Shown in pieces: positions 33,180 through 45,193 of a DNA stretch of 64,000 nucleotides. The position numbers and the translations under genes are program-made. How positions within the stretch are numbered: position 1 is the first letter of the stretch; the number at the start of each line of letters is the position of its first letter. Source of the stretch: Sepioteuthis lessoniana (taxonomy: Eukaryota; Mollusca; Cephalopoda; Myopsida; Loliginidae); assembly GCA_963585895.1 (NCBI GenBank), contig OY757904.1, forward strand, positions 23,490,059 to 23,554,058, read 5' to 3'. The notes under the pieces are model-generated. The model ran no database searches. It was not told the origin of the DNA and worked only from the letters and a program-made list of their open reading frames with translations.

Positions 33180-33430
33180 CGGGGATGACGAAGGTGACCT
33201 AAGTTAAATCCTTGATAAAATTGTTCGTATGTCACATATTGCTTATATCCTTGTAAATGGCATGGATCTAACTATTTTCTCTCTTGGTAAAAAGTTGAGG
33301 AAATTGGCCATTTTGATCTTGCTATGATAACTTTTCTAATAGAAGAAAATCTCTGAATTGAAACCTATTAAACTCCGTTTAAAAAAAAAGTTAGATCCAG
33401 CTCGTCCAGAGGGGTTTGGTAAATACATTC
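33180..33430 (+). mobile_element. SINE-B, strongly diverged
   Basis: Only the tail is convincing: CTCTGAATTGAAACCTATTA, AACTCCGTTTAAAAA and CCAGAGGGGTTTGGTAAAT. Confidence 0.5.
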
Positions 33431-33724
33431 AGTATGAAAAGTGAAATCCAAATTAAGTTTGTCGAATAATGCTCTTTCTTCAGAGATAGAAGTGTTTAAA
33501 CACTCCTACAAGTATATGATATGTACAAGGTTATTTAAGAGAAATAGATAACATTGTGCATTTCTTAATTCATTATTAAATTTCACCTTCATCTAATTGA
33601 GTACACCCACGATATCTTCCTTTTAGGCTACATATATAATGCTTTTTTGTGTTGAATAAATATGTGTTTAACATTAGGATTTTGAATTTGTATATAGACC
33701 AAAAGTTAAACTCGTTAATTCCTG

Positions 33725-33910
33725 GGGGTGTCCGCGTGGTGTAAAGATTAAAGCGACGGACTGCGAAATCTTAGTAAGCGTTTCGTACTCCAGTAGCGCT
33801 ATTACGTTCATTTTCGGAAAAGTATGAACCCCCTTATCATCTCAGCCATGGGTTAAATAGTACCTACGAAGGATGATATGCCATTAAACAACCAAACCAA
33901 ACCAAACCAA
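33725..33910 (+). mobile_element. SINE-A with perfect 13-bp TSD
   Basis: Head GTGTCCGCGTGGTGTAAAGA, B-box-like CGTTTCGTACTCC, core TATGAACCCCCTTATCATCT, and tail TGATATGCCATTAAACAACC then (ACCAA)n. The core is slightly shortened. TCGTTAATTCCTG occurs at 33712-33724 and 33911-33923. Confidence 0.92.
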
Positions 33911-34038
33911 TCGTTAATTCCTGACTGGGAATTTTTGAATGGATTGACCAGTTAGTTGCAATGATTCTGTATATTACATTAATGACTGATTTTTTTTGTT
34001 TAAAAAATTATAAGGAAAGATTCCTTTTGATCACATAT

Positions 34039-34039
<1 letters not shown>

Positions 34040-34090
<51 letters not shown>
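34040..34090. repeat. (TA)n microsatellite
   Basis: About 51 bp of TA. Confidence 0.95.
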
Positions 34091-34091
<1 letters not shown>

Positions 34092-34254
34092 TGCTGCATT
34101 GTTCACACCTAGGGGATTGTCTGTTGTCTGTAAGAAAACAATAAACTACAACAAGAAAAACAATCAGGTCTTTATACATAACCCTTGTTTTTCTTCTTCA
34201 GCATTTGAGAAATGTGCTAGGAAAGAAACAAACATATATTTGGTATTTAGGTTA

Positions 34255-34490
34255 ATGGAAATGCTCGTAGCGCAGTAGCTAACGGTTGGATTGCGATGTC
34301 GAAGTAAGCGATTTCAAACGTGAGTCTTGCTAATACGTTCACTTTCAGAGAAAGACCATTGAAAAAGACATGGGTTCTCTTATACTTCTCAGCTTTAGGT
34401 TAAATAAGAAGACTACATTCCTTCTATATCAAAGGCTTTTGCAGTAGATAACACACAAAGGTGGATATGCTATTTAACAAAGGAACCGAA
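34255..34490 (+). mobile_element. SINE-A, diverged
   Basis: Head GCTCGTAGCGCAGTAGCTAA, AATACGTTCACTTTCAGAGA, a core-like AGCTTTAGGTTAAATAAGA, and tail GGTGGATATGCTATTTAACA. More decayed than the 33.7 and 47.3 kb copies. Confidence 0.7.
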
Positions 34491-34758
34491 TATATACTTT
34501 TCTGGTCCTCAGACCTTGAAGTCTCTTAACTACCTCTCGCTCTCTGGGTCTTAACGTAATTACAATTTGACATTACCCTCCCTGTCTCAATTTTTTTCAA
34601 AACATTACAGAGTTTATTTGCTCACTTTTCTCTTAATCGTTGTCGTAGTTTAACTGTGACCAGGCAGGACCGAAACCGGTTAGTTGCTATTTTTTTATTT
34701 TTTAACATAAATAAATTTGGCCTGTTTGTAAGTTTAATAAAATTTTGTACCCCCCATA

Positions 34759-34768
<10 letters not shown>

Positions 34769-34815
<47 letters not shown>
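34769..34815. repeat. (AT)n microsatellite
   Basis: About 47 bp, directly abutting the 5' breakpoint of an RTE copy. Confidence 0.95.
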
Positions 34816-34816
<1 letters not shown>

Positions 34817-35104
34817 GGCTACCTGCCCCGTATCACGAAAACTATTCAAGTTAGACGAACCAGACATGCAGGACATTGCTGGAGAATCAGGGACGAACTC
34901 ATAAGAGATGTACTCTTATGGACCCCCACTCATGACCGTGCAAAAGCAGGACGACCAGCACGAACATACATTCAGCAGCTATGTGAGGATACGGGATGTT
35001 GTCCTGAACACCTACCTAGGGCGATGAACGATAGGGAGGAGTGGCGAGAGAGGGTCAGGGATATCCGTGCTACCAGCGCGACATGATGATGATGATGATG
35101 ATGA
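34816..35104 (+). pseudogene. 5'-truncated RTE-type LINE, young copy
   Basis: Starts mid-ORF at ACGGCTACCTGCCCCGTATC and runs to the (GATGAT)n end at 35085-35104. Nearly identical to 60.93-61.20 kb (TCACGAAAACTATTCAAGTT, GGACGACCAGCACGAACATA). It retains CAGCAGCTATGTGAGG where the 61.0 kb copy has a stop, and an extra GGAGAATC stretch that the 61.0 kb copy lacks. Confidence 0.9.
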
Positions 35105-35446
35105 TATATGCATAAAAATACGAACATAAACTATATTTTGTGTATATATTGTCAAACATGCAATAGTATTGATTTTCTGAATATCAGTCATGGAAAATAG
35201 AATCGCTCTGCCGATGAAAGTGTAGGTTAACATTCCCACTGTGACGTAAAATAACGTTATAAACATTTATGAAAATATAAAGTTTATTCTGATTTTTTAT
35301 ATTGTAATTCTTCGGTCAATAGACACAAAGAGCAAATAGATATCACAATATTATTTTATCACTTCTGAAATAGAAAAAAAAACATCTGAAAACCTTCTCT
35401 AATTACTCAAATATTCAACCTTTTCATCACTGAATTTACATCAGCC
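35105..35446. other. AT-rich spacer
   Basis: Nothing recognised. Confidence 0.4.
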
Positions 35447-35894
35447 TTGTCAGCGAAGGCTCTTGAATACACCGACTGCATCTCTGGAAAGGAGTAAGTC
35501 TCCTCTGCGTGTCCTGAATATAACACTAAACTGCATTTGATTGTGAGACTTCAGTCCTGGAGCATTGGGGAAATCCGGAGTACCCCTTCATTGCCGTTAC
35601 TCCAAGGTCTACTCTGATCCAATAGGGTGATACTTGTTGGCGTCCAATCTATGGATGAAATAGAAATATTTAATCGTTTTTTTCTACTTGAATTGATTTA
35701 ATTGTGTGCACACTAATGGCTGAATTAAAATTGAATAATTCGTATAAAATAGTAATAATTGGAAGCATTTAACTCTATGCAAACAAATCGTTAATATTAA
35801 CTAGAATTATAAGGGTTAGATAAAAAAACACAAAACTGTTTAACCGTGTGAAAAATGAGCACTGGCTTGTTTAAAAATTACGTTACCACCAAAC
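35447..35894 (+). mobile_element. Rep1, partial
   Basis: Head AATACACCGACTGCATCTCT, block GGAGTACCCCTTCATTGCCG, and a decayed internal section. The 3' tail was not found. Confidence 0.7.
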
Positions 35895-36110
35895 TATTCG
35901 TTTACAAATTATATATAACGGCTGCTGCTGTTACTACATAATACCTTAAAAATTCCCTTTGCCAAATGCGGTACGATTGTTGGCTGAGCGGTCTGAGAAT
36001 TAGTCTAACGTAAAGTTGGATGGGTTTCGATCCCGGCTTCGAGCGTCCTATGTGTCTAGCCACACTGAAGAGTTCTGATAGAACGAAAAAGTTAGTCTTT
36101 GGATGACAAT
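35895..36110 (+). mobile_element. SINE-C with leader
   Basis: Leader TACTACATAATACCTTAAAA, then A-box-like TGGCTGAGCGGTCTGAGA, B-box-like GGGTTTCGATCCC, the CTAGCCACACTGAAGAGTTC body, and a short AT tail. It shares the leader with the 20.9 kb copy. Confidence 0.8.
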
Positions 36111-36394
36111 ATATGTATAAATTTATATGTAAGCAGGATTTTACATTACAAAACCTTCAAGGGGTAATATGTCATATAATGCAAGCAGTGAATTTGGTTA
36201 AAACTACGTGAATTTAAAGCAAATTTCAAAGTCGTTTATTCAGCCTCTAACTCTCTACAGTTAACTGTAGGATATTTGATTCAACTTTCCCGTTTACTTG
36301 ATTGGTTATTTTTTACATGTAGAAGTTAGGGAATTTAGATATTTTATGAAACTTTTTCTTAATTTTCTTGCTCACTATCATATCGAACACTTAA

Positions 36395-36620
36395 AAATTT
36401 TAAACAGATCTATTTGATTTCTTAAATGGTACCTAACAGGTGCTTTTATATTGGGTCAGAATAGACCTGGAACTATTTGCATTGAAAGAGCTCTCCACTA
36501 TCCCTTGATTTCTTGAACCAGAGACTCAACATCTGATGTAGCTTAGTATCATACGATAGACATCCTTTTTTGGAGGGTCATACCCGCCCCCAAGGGATAC
36601 AATCAGCGTATAAGAAACAC
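36395..36620 (-). mobile_element. Rep1, diverged fragment
   Basis: ACCTAACAGGTGCTTTTATA, GGGTCAGAATAGACCTGGAA and CATCTGATGTAGCTTAGTAT correspond to the conserved block in reverse orientation. Confidence 0.55.
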
Positions 36621-36624
36621 ATCA

Positions 36625-36735
36625 ACAGGGTGAGCAACCAGTTTTGAAGAAGTAAATCTCTGAATTCACACCAGCAATCCTTTGCTTAAAAATTGAACAT
36701 TTTGCTTGTGGCGAAGGATTATATAAATGTAAACA
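36625..36735 (+). mobile_element. SINE-B tail fragment
   Basis: AAATCTCTGAATTCACACC and TTTGCTTAAAAATTGAACAT match the SINE-B 3' region. Confidence 0.5.
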
Positions 36736-36929
36736 TAAATTATTAAAATAGTTAGAACTAGATTATTAATTAATTTTTAATTGATAACTTATTGTTACTT
36801 ATCCGTGTAAGCTACGTGTTTAACTGAAACCCATCAATGAATTATTCCACTTTTATATTTCATCAACACGCATTGTTAAAGCGTAAACATATATGGTTAT
36901 ATATTTGCGATCATAAGGAAAGCTGACCT

Positions 36930-37405
36930 GATTAAATAAAAAGGAAATTCTTCCAAACTGGAGTTGTGTTGCTACTACTGTATGGCTGCAACACTTGAAC
37001 TATAACCCAACGTTTGTAGAAAAAGGTAGATGAGGTAGACACGACAATTCTATGTGCTGTTCAGATCAAATATTGGATGAAGACCCCTACAAAACAGCAG
37101 CTATACTGTCATTTACTTCCCATCTCGCAAACTAACCAAGTATGACGAGAAAGAAATGCTTGACGTAGCTGGAGAAGCAAGGTCAAACTTATAAGCGATG
37201 TTCTTGAATGGACTATTACACATGGGCACACTAATTTTGACCGACCAGCACAAATGTAAATTTACCAGCTAAGTGCGGTCAGTGTGTATAGTCTAGAAGA
37301 ATTTCCAAGTGCTTTGGCCGATACGGATGGGTTGCAACAGAGAAAGAAAAAGAGGGACAGACAGAGTCAAAAGAATATGTGTTGCTGGCATGCATTGATG
37401 ATGAT
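36930..37405 (+). pseudogene. RTE-type LINE remnant
   Basis: Translation includes FFQTGVVLLLLYGCNT near the start and a CHLLPISQTNQV-like piece, followed by the 3' part and a GATGATGATAATAATG end (37396-37411). Frameshifted and full of stops; older than the 34.8 kb copy. Confidence 0.65.
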
Positions 37406-38098
37406 AATAATGATTTTTACAAATATACACTTCATATTTAAGCTCCTGATGTGTCTTTGAAACAAAATCCGTAAGGCGATGAGAGAAGGCATTTTTGAAA
37501 GGACAAAGAAGACTTTTTCTAATAATACAGTTGAAGATTTCATTATTTCTAATATACACTAATTAATTAACTCATAAAATATTAAAAAAAAAACAACAAA
37601 CAAATGACGCAAGCATTGAGATAAAACTAACAATAAAAATGAATAAGGCAAATACATATAATCATTACAATTTTAAGTGCAAAACTCAGTGGGCGTTTCT
37701 CTAATGTGCTTTTCGGTCAGACAAAAATAGGCATAATAAATCTTGTTTCTCAAATGAAAAACTCAAGCGATATTTGAGGAGGATTTTCGGAAACAGGTGA
37801 AATATGGTGGTGATATATTATTCTGTATGATAAAAAGAAACTTTGAAGCCACCTTCATAACGTAAAAATGACGAGTTCACGCTGGTTCAGGAAATCCTAC
37901 TTCAAATAACGTTTCGTGTTCGTAGTCATATTTTACTTAGCGTGGAAAATTTTTAACGTACATGAACAGCATGGGTCCGTCCTATCACCGAAAGAAAATG
38001 TCTTGCGATAGAGGAGAGACAACGTTCCTAGCTCTCAACATTATGTAATCATTTATCTCTGTCTCATTCTCTATGCCTCTTTGCCAATTCCTCTAGCA

Positions 38099-38100
<2 letters not shown>
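37406..38100. other. AT-rich spacer
   Basis: No gene or repeat recognised. Confidence 0.4.
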
Positions 38101-38194
<94 letters not shown>

Positions 38195-38333
38195 GTGTCT
38201 TTACTCGTATATATATATATCTATGCATATATAAATATATAAGTATACATATAAACCATTAACACAGCCACGTACACACACATACACACATCTTTTCGTT
38301 CTATGTCAATGTGAGTTTGTGTGTGAGATAAAT

Positions 38334-38369
<36 letters not shown>

Positions 38370-38620
38370 TAGAGAGAGAGAGAGGGAGGGAGATCATAGA
38401 CAGAAAAGTTACAACCTCGTCTTACATTACTTCCCCCGTGTCATGAGTTCTGTTTTCTGTCTACTTCAAGACGTTGCACTGACATACACTGACAGCTATG
38501 CACATAAAGTCACACACTCACATGCATACATACTGACAGACACACATACACTCACATGTACACACACACAGACACACACAGCCATCCCCCAAACATAGCC
38601 TCTTAATCATAGATACACAC
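38101..38620. repeat. Microsatellite cluster
   Basis: (AT)n 38101-38158, a short GT tract, (AT)n 38171-38193, an imperfect TA stretch, (GA)n/(GACA)n 38330-38395, then a CACA/CATA-rich run to about 38590. Confidence 0.9.
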
Positions 38621-38763
38621 GCAAAAACACATTTTTTCTGTGTCTTTCAAAACTTTGCACTCCCCACGCAGAGCCATCTACCAAACCCCCACCTAATCAC
38701 ACACATTCACAAACATATATATTTTTCTGAGTGCTTAAAAACATTTTACACCCATAACCACCC

Positions 38764-38766
<3 letters not shown>

Positions 38767-38809
<43 letters not shown>
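38767..38809. repeat. (TA)n microsatellite
   Basis: About 43 bp of TA. Confidence 0.95.
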
Positions 38810-38811
<2 letters not shown>

Positions 38812-39877
38812 GAAAAAATGAAAAGAATCTGACGGTATGTAAATATAGAAATATGAAAAAACAAAAAAAAAAAACACAAAGAAAGGTATTCAGTATATAT
38901 GTATATTTTTTTGTTATTCAATTCAGTTTATATGTAGTTGAATAATCTGCCACCGTTAAACATTTCGGTTTTGATATCAAACCATCCGAAGAGCAATTTT
39001 AATATGTAATGCTGCATCAAGTAATTTATATTCTAGTCTAAAATAAAACAAAAAATTAAGGAATGTCTTAACATTTTATTACCGTTTGTAGTGTTCTTTT
39101 TTAATCAATGTCAATTAGTGCTCACAATTTATTTTGAAGTGTAAAGTACTTACTTTATATTTTAAGAATTTTTAGAAACTTTCTAAGAAATTTTTGAACC
39201 TCACAACCGTAAAACTTTTCCAAAAATTTCTAATAAAATTTTTTCCAGTAATAATCTATTACACAGATATGTAATTGTGCCTAAAAATTCAACCATCAGT
39301 ATCTAAAAGAAAAAAAAATGAACTTCGACTACCTTGAAATCAAAACAGTGACTAACTCTTGAAAAACAATTAAGCAATTGAATTTTAAGAATAACCATTA
39401 TAAGAGTAAAAATAATGATATCAATTCTGATATGGGCGTGTACTCAGTCCAGTTCTTAGGAAGTAAGATGAAATTTTTACGTTGAACTTTAGGATTATAT
39501 AGAAAATGATTATATGAAGTAAAAGAAAAAAAAAATGAAAATTTTGACAACAAAAATGCGTTGGCAAAATTTAACTTAGAAACTAATCAAAATTTTAGCT
39601 GTAAGAATACCAAAATGTTAGATTATATACAAAATAAAAAAAAAATTAAAAGACAGTTGAATCCAGCATTAAGACCCGGTTTTAAAACACATCTCCTTAC
39701 GTAGTCTAATGGGTGATAAGATATTACAAGATTCTTTATTAGTTAGATTTCATCAATTCTTTAAATGTATATTGACTTTTGATGTTTTTCGATAATTCTT
39801 CTAATCATAATTCTTACAGGAATACTTTTATCAATATCTATGGTTCGATAATATTAAGATAAAAAAAATATTCTAAT
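38810..39877. other. A-rich intergenic stretch
   Basis: Many short A runs (38858, 39310, 39530, 39635). No gene or repeat recognised. Confidence 0.4.
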
Positions 39878-40414
39878 TGTGACGGCAAATTGACTAAAAT
39901 CCCAAAACGGGACTTTATTTTCGCACGTGTGAAGACGGGGCAGGTTGGCACTTGATCCCCTATAGAATAAGTCCTCGTTCAGAGTTTTTCTCTCAGGCAT
40001 ATAAGAACTGGCATATTACGTGAGGGAATAATTTAGGACCAGACTGACCGCCGCTGGCAAGGGGTTCCAAATTTCACACTATCACACACCCACTAGGCCG
40101 CTTTCTTCCCTCCCCGAGACAATGGAAGATAATGAGCCTATAGGTTTTAGTCGTAATAATATCAATATTGTAGTAGTCGGCAACTCCGGTTTCCCGTGTG
40201 ATATTTTAGGAATTAATAGGACAATTCTAAGCAAGATAACATAAGGCGAATAGAAGCTGAAAAGAAGCATGAAATAACAACATAGACCACATGGTAACAT
40301 AAAAATACATGAATTCCTTTACTACAGTTATGTACACTTTCACAGTGTCAAAAACATATAATAAATTGACAGTCCACGAATATAAATGTCTTTTCTTGAC
40401 TTTTATCTTTCTTC

Positions 40415-40446
<32 letters not shown>

Positions 40447-40968
40447 TGGTATATAAAATTTGGGTATAAAGGAAAAATGTCCCCAAAGTTACTTATCTTT
40501 TTCTCGACGGGGTTCCACTAGAGAATCGTTCTTCTTTCACGGGCTAATAGACTTTGTTCTGTTTTTAATACTGGCTTGAAGAGCCTGAGGGTCCTTCGTG
40601 TCTCAGTAATTCTTTTGTCTTCCACCCGGAGTAAAATGGCTATGCTTCGTCCGCTCGCTACGAATCCTGCTCAAAAACTAAATTTCTTACTATTTACTTC
40701 CGCTGAGGGGAAGGGGTCCCCACTTCCGTTTTGAGGTCCCATTGGCTTCTCTCTTCCTCCTTCCTGGTCAGCCGATTTCTTAGGGCTACTAGATTCCACC
40801 CAAGTCCGGTTACTGGGTACAAACATCTGTTGGTCCTCATCCCGACCTCTGTGACCCACATTCTCTCTTAACGGTCACTTTTTTGACGGCTAGATACTAT
40901 TAATTCAAAACGGGAGGATAGTATTAATCTTCCTCTTCCCAGTGGGATATCACGTGACATAATAATTA
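39878..40968 (-). mobile_element. Solo LTR, family L2-LTR, TSD TAAT
   Basis: 1,091-bp LTR-like unit. On the minus strand it starts TGTCACGTGATATC and ends TTTGCCGTCACA, so it has TG...CA ends. TAAT flanks it at 39874-39877 and 40969-40972. It contains a TATATAAA-like site by a (CT)n tract (sense), an AATAAA signal and GCCAGCGGCGGTCAGTCTGG. Homologous along its length to 45194-46402. No coding capacity. Confidence 0.85.
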
Positions 40969-41107
40969 CATTTCTTCTTCCTACAGTTTTTTCCAGGAAG
41001 TTTTGACTGGTGCATTATGCGGCCTTCTTTACATATAATTTTCACTTTTATAAGAAAGAGGAATCTAGCATTTTCCAATTACGGACATCTTATTTTTTCT
41101 AAAGGAA

Positions 41108-41275
41108 TAAAGCCCAATCGGCTGGGTCTGCAGAATACACCGACTGCATCTCTGCTGAGTGGTGAAACTCCCCCAACAAGTGTCCTGGATATGACAGTAA
41201 TCAATCTGATAGTGAGGCTTTAGTAATACTGAAGTTTTGGGCGAATGGTGAGTACCCCTTTATAATCTTTTTTAG
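41108..41275 (+). mobile_element. Rep1, 5' piece
   Basis: CCCAATCGGCTGGGTCTGCA, AATACACCGACTGCATCTCT, then GAGTACCCCTTTATAATC. Interrupted by the SINE-B that follows; the rest is at 41632-41790. Confidence 0.75.
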
Positions 41276-41278
41276 ATT

Positions 41279-41581
41279 GTTTAGTGTCATTGGAGGTGCC
41301 CGTGGTGTAATGGTTATCGTCGTAGGAAATGGACACGGCGACACGAGTTCAAATCCTAGACGAGACTGATTGCATTTCACATAGCACTAATACCCTTGGG
41401 AAAGGCATGAATCCAATTATTCTCCCTCCAGCTATGGGTAAATAGTAAGGCAAACTAGGTTCTTCAGCCTTGTTGAGGCAACTAGTCTACGAGAAGGAAA
41501 ACTCTGAATTCAAACTCCGCTTAAAAAATTGACCTTGTGTCATATCCTGTCCGAGCGGAGGGGTTGGTAAATATGATAATG
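41279..41581 (+). mobile_element. SINE-B, most complete copy
   Basis: tRNA-like head with GTGGTGTAATGGTTATCG (A-box region, 41300-41320) and B-box-like GAGTTCAAATCC (41345-41356). The core is at 41393-41447 (CCCTTGGGAAAGGCATGAAT, CCAGCTATGGGTAAATAGTA), and the tail ends GGAGGGGTTGGTAAATATG. TTTTTAGATT at 41269-41278 and 41582-41591 may be the target duplication. Confidence 0.85.
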
Positions 41582-41631
41582 TTTTTAGATTAGGTTAAGG
41601 GTTATTTTTTTGATAATCTAACTTAAAAGGG

Positions 41632-41790
41632 TTTTCTACATGGGTCAAATAGAACTAAATTGTGTACTTATTCTAAACCAAATTGTTTGAAATATAACTG
41701 TATATAAAAATAGATTCGGCATTACATAACCTACAATGGTTAAAATACCATTAAACCAAACCAAACAAAACCAAACCTAAAGGAATGATA
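41632..41790 (+). mobile_element. Rep1, 3' piece
   Basis: CATGGGTCAAATAGAACTAA, ATTCTAAACCAAATTGTTTG, then GGCATTACATAACCTACAAT and the (ACCAAA)n tail. Confidence 0.75.
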
Positions 41791-41855
41791 TATTTATAAC
41801 ATTTTTTAGGATTAGGGTAAGAGTTTTTTTCTGATTATGTAGCTTAATCCACGTT

Positions 41856-43410
41856 GTAAAAAAAGTTGCTGCCAAAAATAAGGAAATACCGAACATCTTT
41901 TTCTGGTTTATTTTTTCAGATCACCAAAAAAAAACACCCCAAGGAAGCATTGATTTCGATTTGAGATCAACCCTAGATCAAGGAATTTGTTTGCGAATAG
42001 TTTTGCTCTTTACTCGGAAAAGTAGAACTCAAAAGACATTCTTTCCCTATGAAGGCACATTTTACATGAGAAAAAAGCCGAAGAAGGTCCAAGTAGACTC
42101 GTCGAATGAAAAACAAAATTGCAGGGGGCTAACTTGTCTTAACGTTTTTTCTAATTAACTCTTTAACCAATCCATTATGAGCTTATGGGATGTAAAGTTT
42201 ATTTTCTAAAATTATTTCTTATTCCATTCGTTTTAGCGAACATTTTTGCGCAAAAATTCTATGAGTATGCATTGGACAGTTTAATTTTTTTATTGTTTTT
42301 CATTGTAAAATTTTTATTACAAATTTCTTAGCTTTTATGTGATGTGCTAAGACTATTTTCTTGTCAACTCAGCGGCATTAGTGGCTCATTACACTAATTC
42401 TTCAGAATATTGACGAAGTGCTTTGCTTTTAAAACTGACAAAATACAGAAGGCTATTATCTTATTAAGAGAATAGCTGAACAGTTTTTTTTAAAGGCGTC
42501 TTGATGCGATGACACGTTCTGACTCAAAACATGTTATTGACGGCAGGTTTTTTTTTTCAATTTAAAAAAATGTGACAAATGGATTGAAATGAAGGGTTAT
42601 CAGCTACAATTGAACATTGTTTAGTTGATACATGAGTATATTGATTTTAGTGTCAGCCAGGTTTATTGAAATATTCCATCTTCATTTCAAGCAATTTTAT
42701 TTTTGAAGAGAAAATAACACCAAGTTGCCTTTTAGGATTGTTGATAACACTGTCTTCTATCATGGATAAATTGTTATTTTTCGTTTTAGGTTACTTGCAC
42801 CTTCATTGAAGCTCTAATTTATTTCTTCTATTGGTTTTCAGACACAAGGACAGTTACCGATCAGTGCAGGCTTCTAAGTAAGGCATGCGACCCTGACGGT
42901 TGTATCTGGTCGAACTTTTTCCTGGATAATTATAATCGCTGAACTAGTTTTTTTTATTGATATGGGGTCTGGAAAACAGGCAAAGATTTCATGCTATCTA
43001 TCTATCTATCTGAAATTCCCCTACGTTTCTATGTTCGAAAGAAAATGAGTGATCTGTGACCTCCAATGGAATACTCAAAACCTTACTTAGAAACACACTC
43101 TTCACACTTTTAGTTTGGATATTTTCTGCATTTTTCTTATTTCTCTATAACTTTAAAATCCTTTGTATTTCTATATTTTTATGGAAAGATCAAATTCGTA
43201 TATAGATACCTGTAAATTATATGATGTTATTAGATTTCAATTCCTTCAGTTTTCTAATTTCTCTCATGCATGTTAAAGAAAATGTTACCCAGTCAGCGGA
43301 GATTAGAATAAACTAATGGTATCCCCTGGTGGAGGGGGTCGTACTACTCCCATAATGTTTCCAGGGCATGATACTAAACTGTATCTGGTGATGTGTTTCT
43401 CTTTATTGTT
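41856..43410. other. AT-rich intergenic stretch
   Basis: A (CTAT)n array at 42995-43015 is the only clear repeat. Chance frames of up to 65 codons show no homology I recognise. Confidence 0.4.
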
Positions 43411-43970
43411 TGGTTTGGTTTTATGGCATATCAACCCTTGTTGGTTATTTAGGGCGAAATCCTGTTTTTACATGTTTATTATATATACAATTCGTGGATT
43501 CATTTTCTTGATACATACAGTTATATGATCAAAGAGTTCAATTTCTAGCAATTCAATGTAGCGTTAGTTAAATAGTTTCAAGCATTGCAATGTATAACTA
43601 ACAATTCAATTAAACATCAGTTATTTGTTTACATACAGTTAAATGTAAAAAAAAAAGAAGTTCAGTTTCAAACAGTTCAGTTTATCATAAGGCATTCAGT
43701 TTCACAGCTGAAATACTTCTATTTTACCCATTAATTTGACCTATTCAAGTGCTATTACACTAGGCCAGAGTGAATTTGGGAGCGATGGCAATTAAGTGAT
43801 ACGTCACATTCCCTAAAACTTCAGCGTTACTGGAGTGTAACCATTAGATTGTTTAATATTATATCCAGGACACTGGTTGGTGGGGGTCTTACCTCTCTCT
43901 CTCTCTATCTCTCTCTCTCTCTCTAGAGAAGCAGTCGGTGTATTCTAAAGCCCCAGCTGACTGGGCTATC
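43411..43970 (-). mobile_element. Rep1, near complete
   Basis: Reversed tail GGTTTTATGGCATATCAACC, internal section, block AGGCCAGAGTGAATTTGGGA, and head CCCCAGCTGACTGGGC. A (CT)n tract at 43893-43925 has expanded inside the head. Confidence 0.8.
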
Positions 43971-43977
43971 TATTTCT

Positions 43978-44165
43978 GGTTTGGTTTCTTTGTTTAATGG
44001 TATATCAAAATTCGGGGATTTATTAATACCAACTCAATCCTTGTAGAAGAACAGTAGTGATAACATTTAATCCATAGTTGAGGGATAATGAAGTTCATAT
44101 CTTTCCCAAGGGTATTAGCCAAATGTAACCGTAATTGCGCTATTGGATTTTGAACTCACTTATTA
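43978..44165 (-). mobile_element. SINE-A, head-truncated
   Basis: Reversed tail TGGTTTGGTTTCTTTGTTTA, then AGAAGAACAGTAGTGATAAC and the core TTTCCCAAGGGTATTAGCC. The tRNA-like head is missing. Confidence 0.75.
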
Positions 44166-44276
44166 ACAATTTGCATCAGATCGGGGACTCCTATATTTGT
44201 GGAGATCTGGGCAGTGGGGAGTACCCTGTTGGGAACGAATAAATAAATAAAACAATTTAAAATTAAATTTAGAAAA

Positions 44277-44311
<35 letters not shown>

Positions 44312-44969
44312 AAAGAAAACTATTAAATTTGCAGAAACTCTCAGAGGTCCCAAACAGGAAAAGGAGATGATGCATGTGTGATTACCATGTAGTTTTTTTC
44401 CCCAGGCGTTTCGTTAAAGTCTAAGTGGTGCAACAGTACATTAGTAATGACACGAATAAAGCTTAGAAAAATAGCTGTTTTATCTTATCTGAGAAATCGT
44501 ATAACCAAATATACCAGATGAAATCAATCTTTTTCGTTACTGTTGTACTTCGTAGTCAAAAGGACTCCAACATTTATCTGTTTCTGTTTTTCTACAATTT
44601 AATCTTCAAAATAAAATCCAAATTTATTAAAACAAATAAAATAATGATCAAACAGTTGGTCCAGTAGCAAACATTTGATTGTTCTCTCTCCGGAGACATC
44701 CAAGTACAGCTGCTCTTTGATATTGGAGGTTTTCGTTCATTTTTGTAAGCAAAACAGGGGAAAATATTTAGACTCCCGTAAAAAAAATGTTGTTATTGGA
44801 ATCCGATGGAGAGTTGAATATTAAAAAGTGAAATGTCAGTTTTGGAAACAAAAGATTTTTCATCGGAAAATAACGCGTTTTCCATCTCTGTTTGAAAAGG
44901 TCATAGGAATTTTTTTCTTGTTGGTTTTGGATTATTCATTATCGTCATTTCAAAGTATACAAAATATCA

Positions 44970-45001
<32 letters not shown>

Positions 45002-45193
45002 ACACACACACACACACGCATATATGAATAGAATTATGTTTTCGTTTATTTTCTAAACACGTAACTTTATGCCTAACAGTAACATATCGAAAAGTACAAT
45101 CCGTTTTCTAAAAATTAATTTAATCAGCTTATTCTCTTTTTCAATGGACTGCATATTGGTTAACACCAGTCCAAACAAAATCACTGTAGCTTA
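44166..45193. other. Spacer with (AAAT)n and (CA)n
   Basis: (AAAT)n at 44275-44312 and (CA)n at 44972-45017. No gene recognised. Confidence 0.45.
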
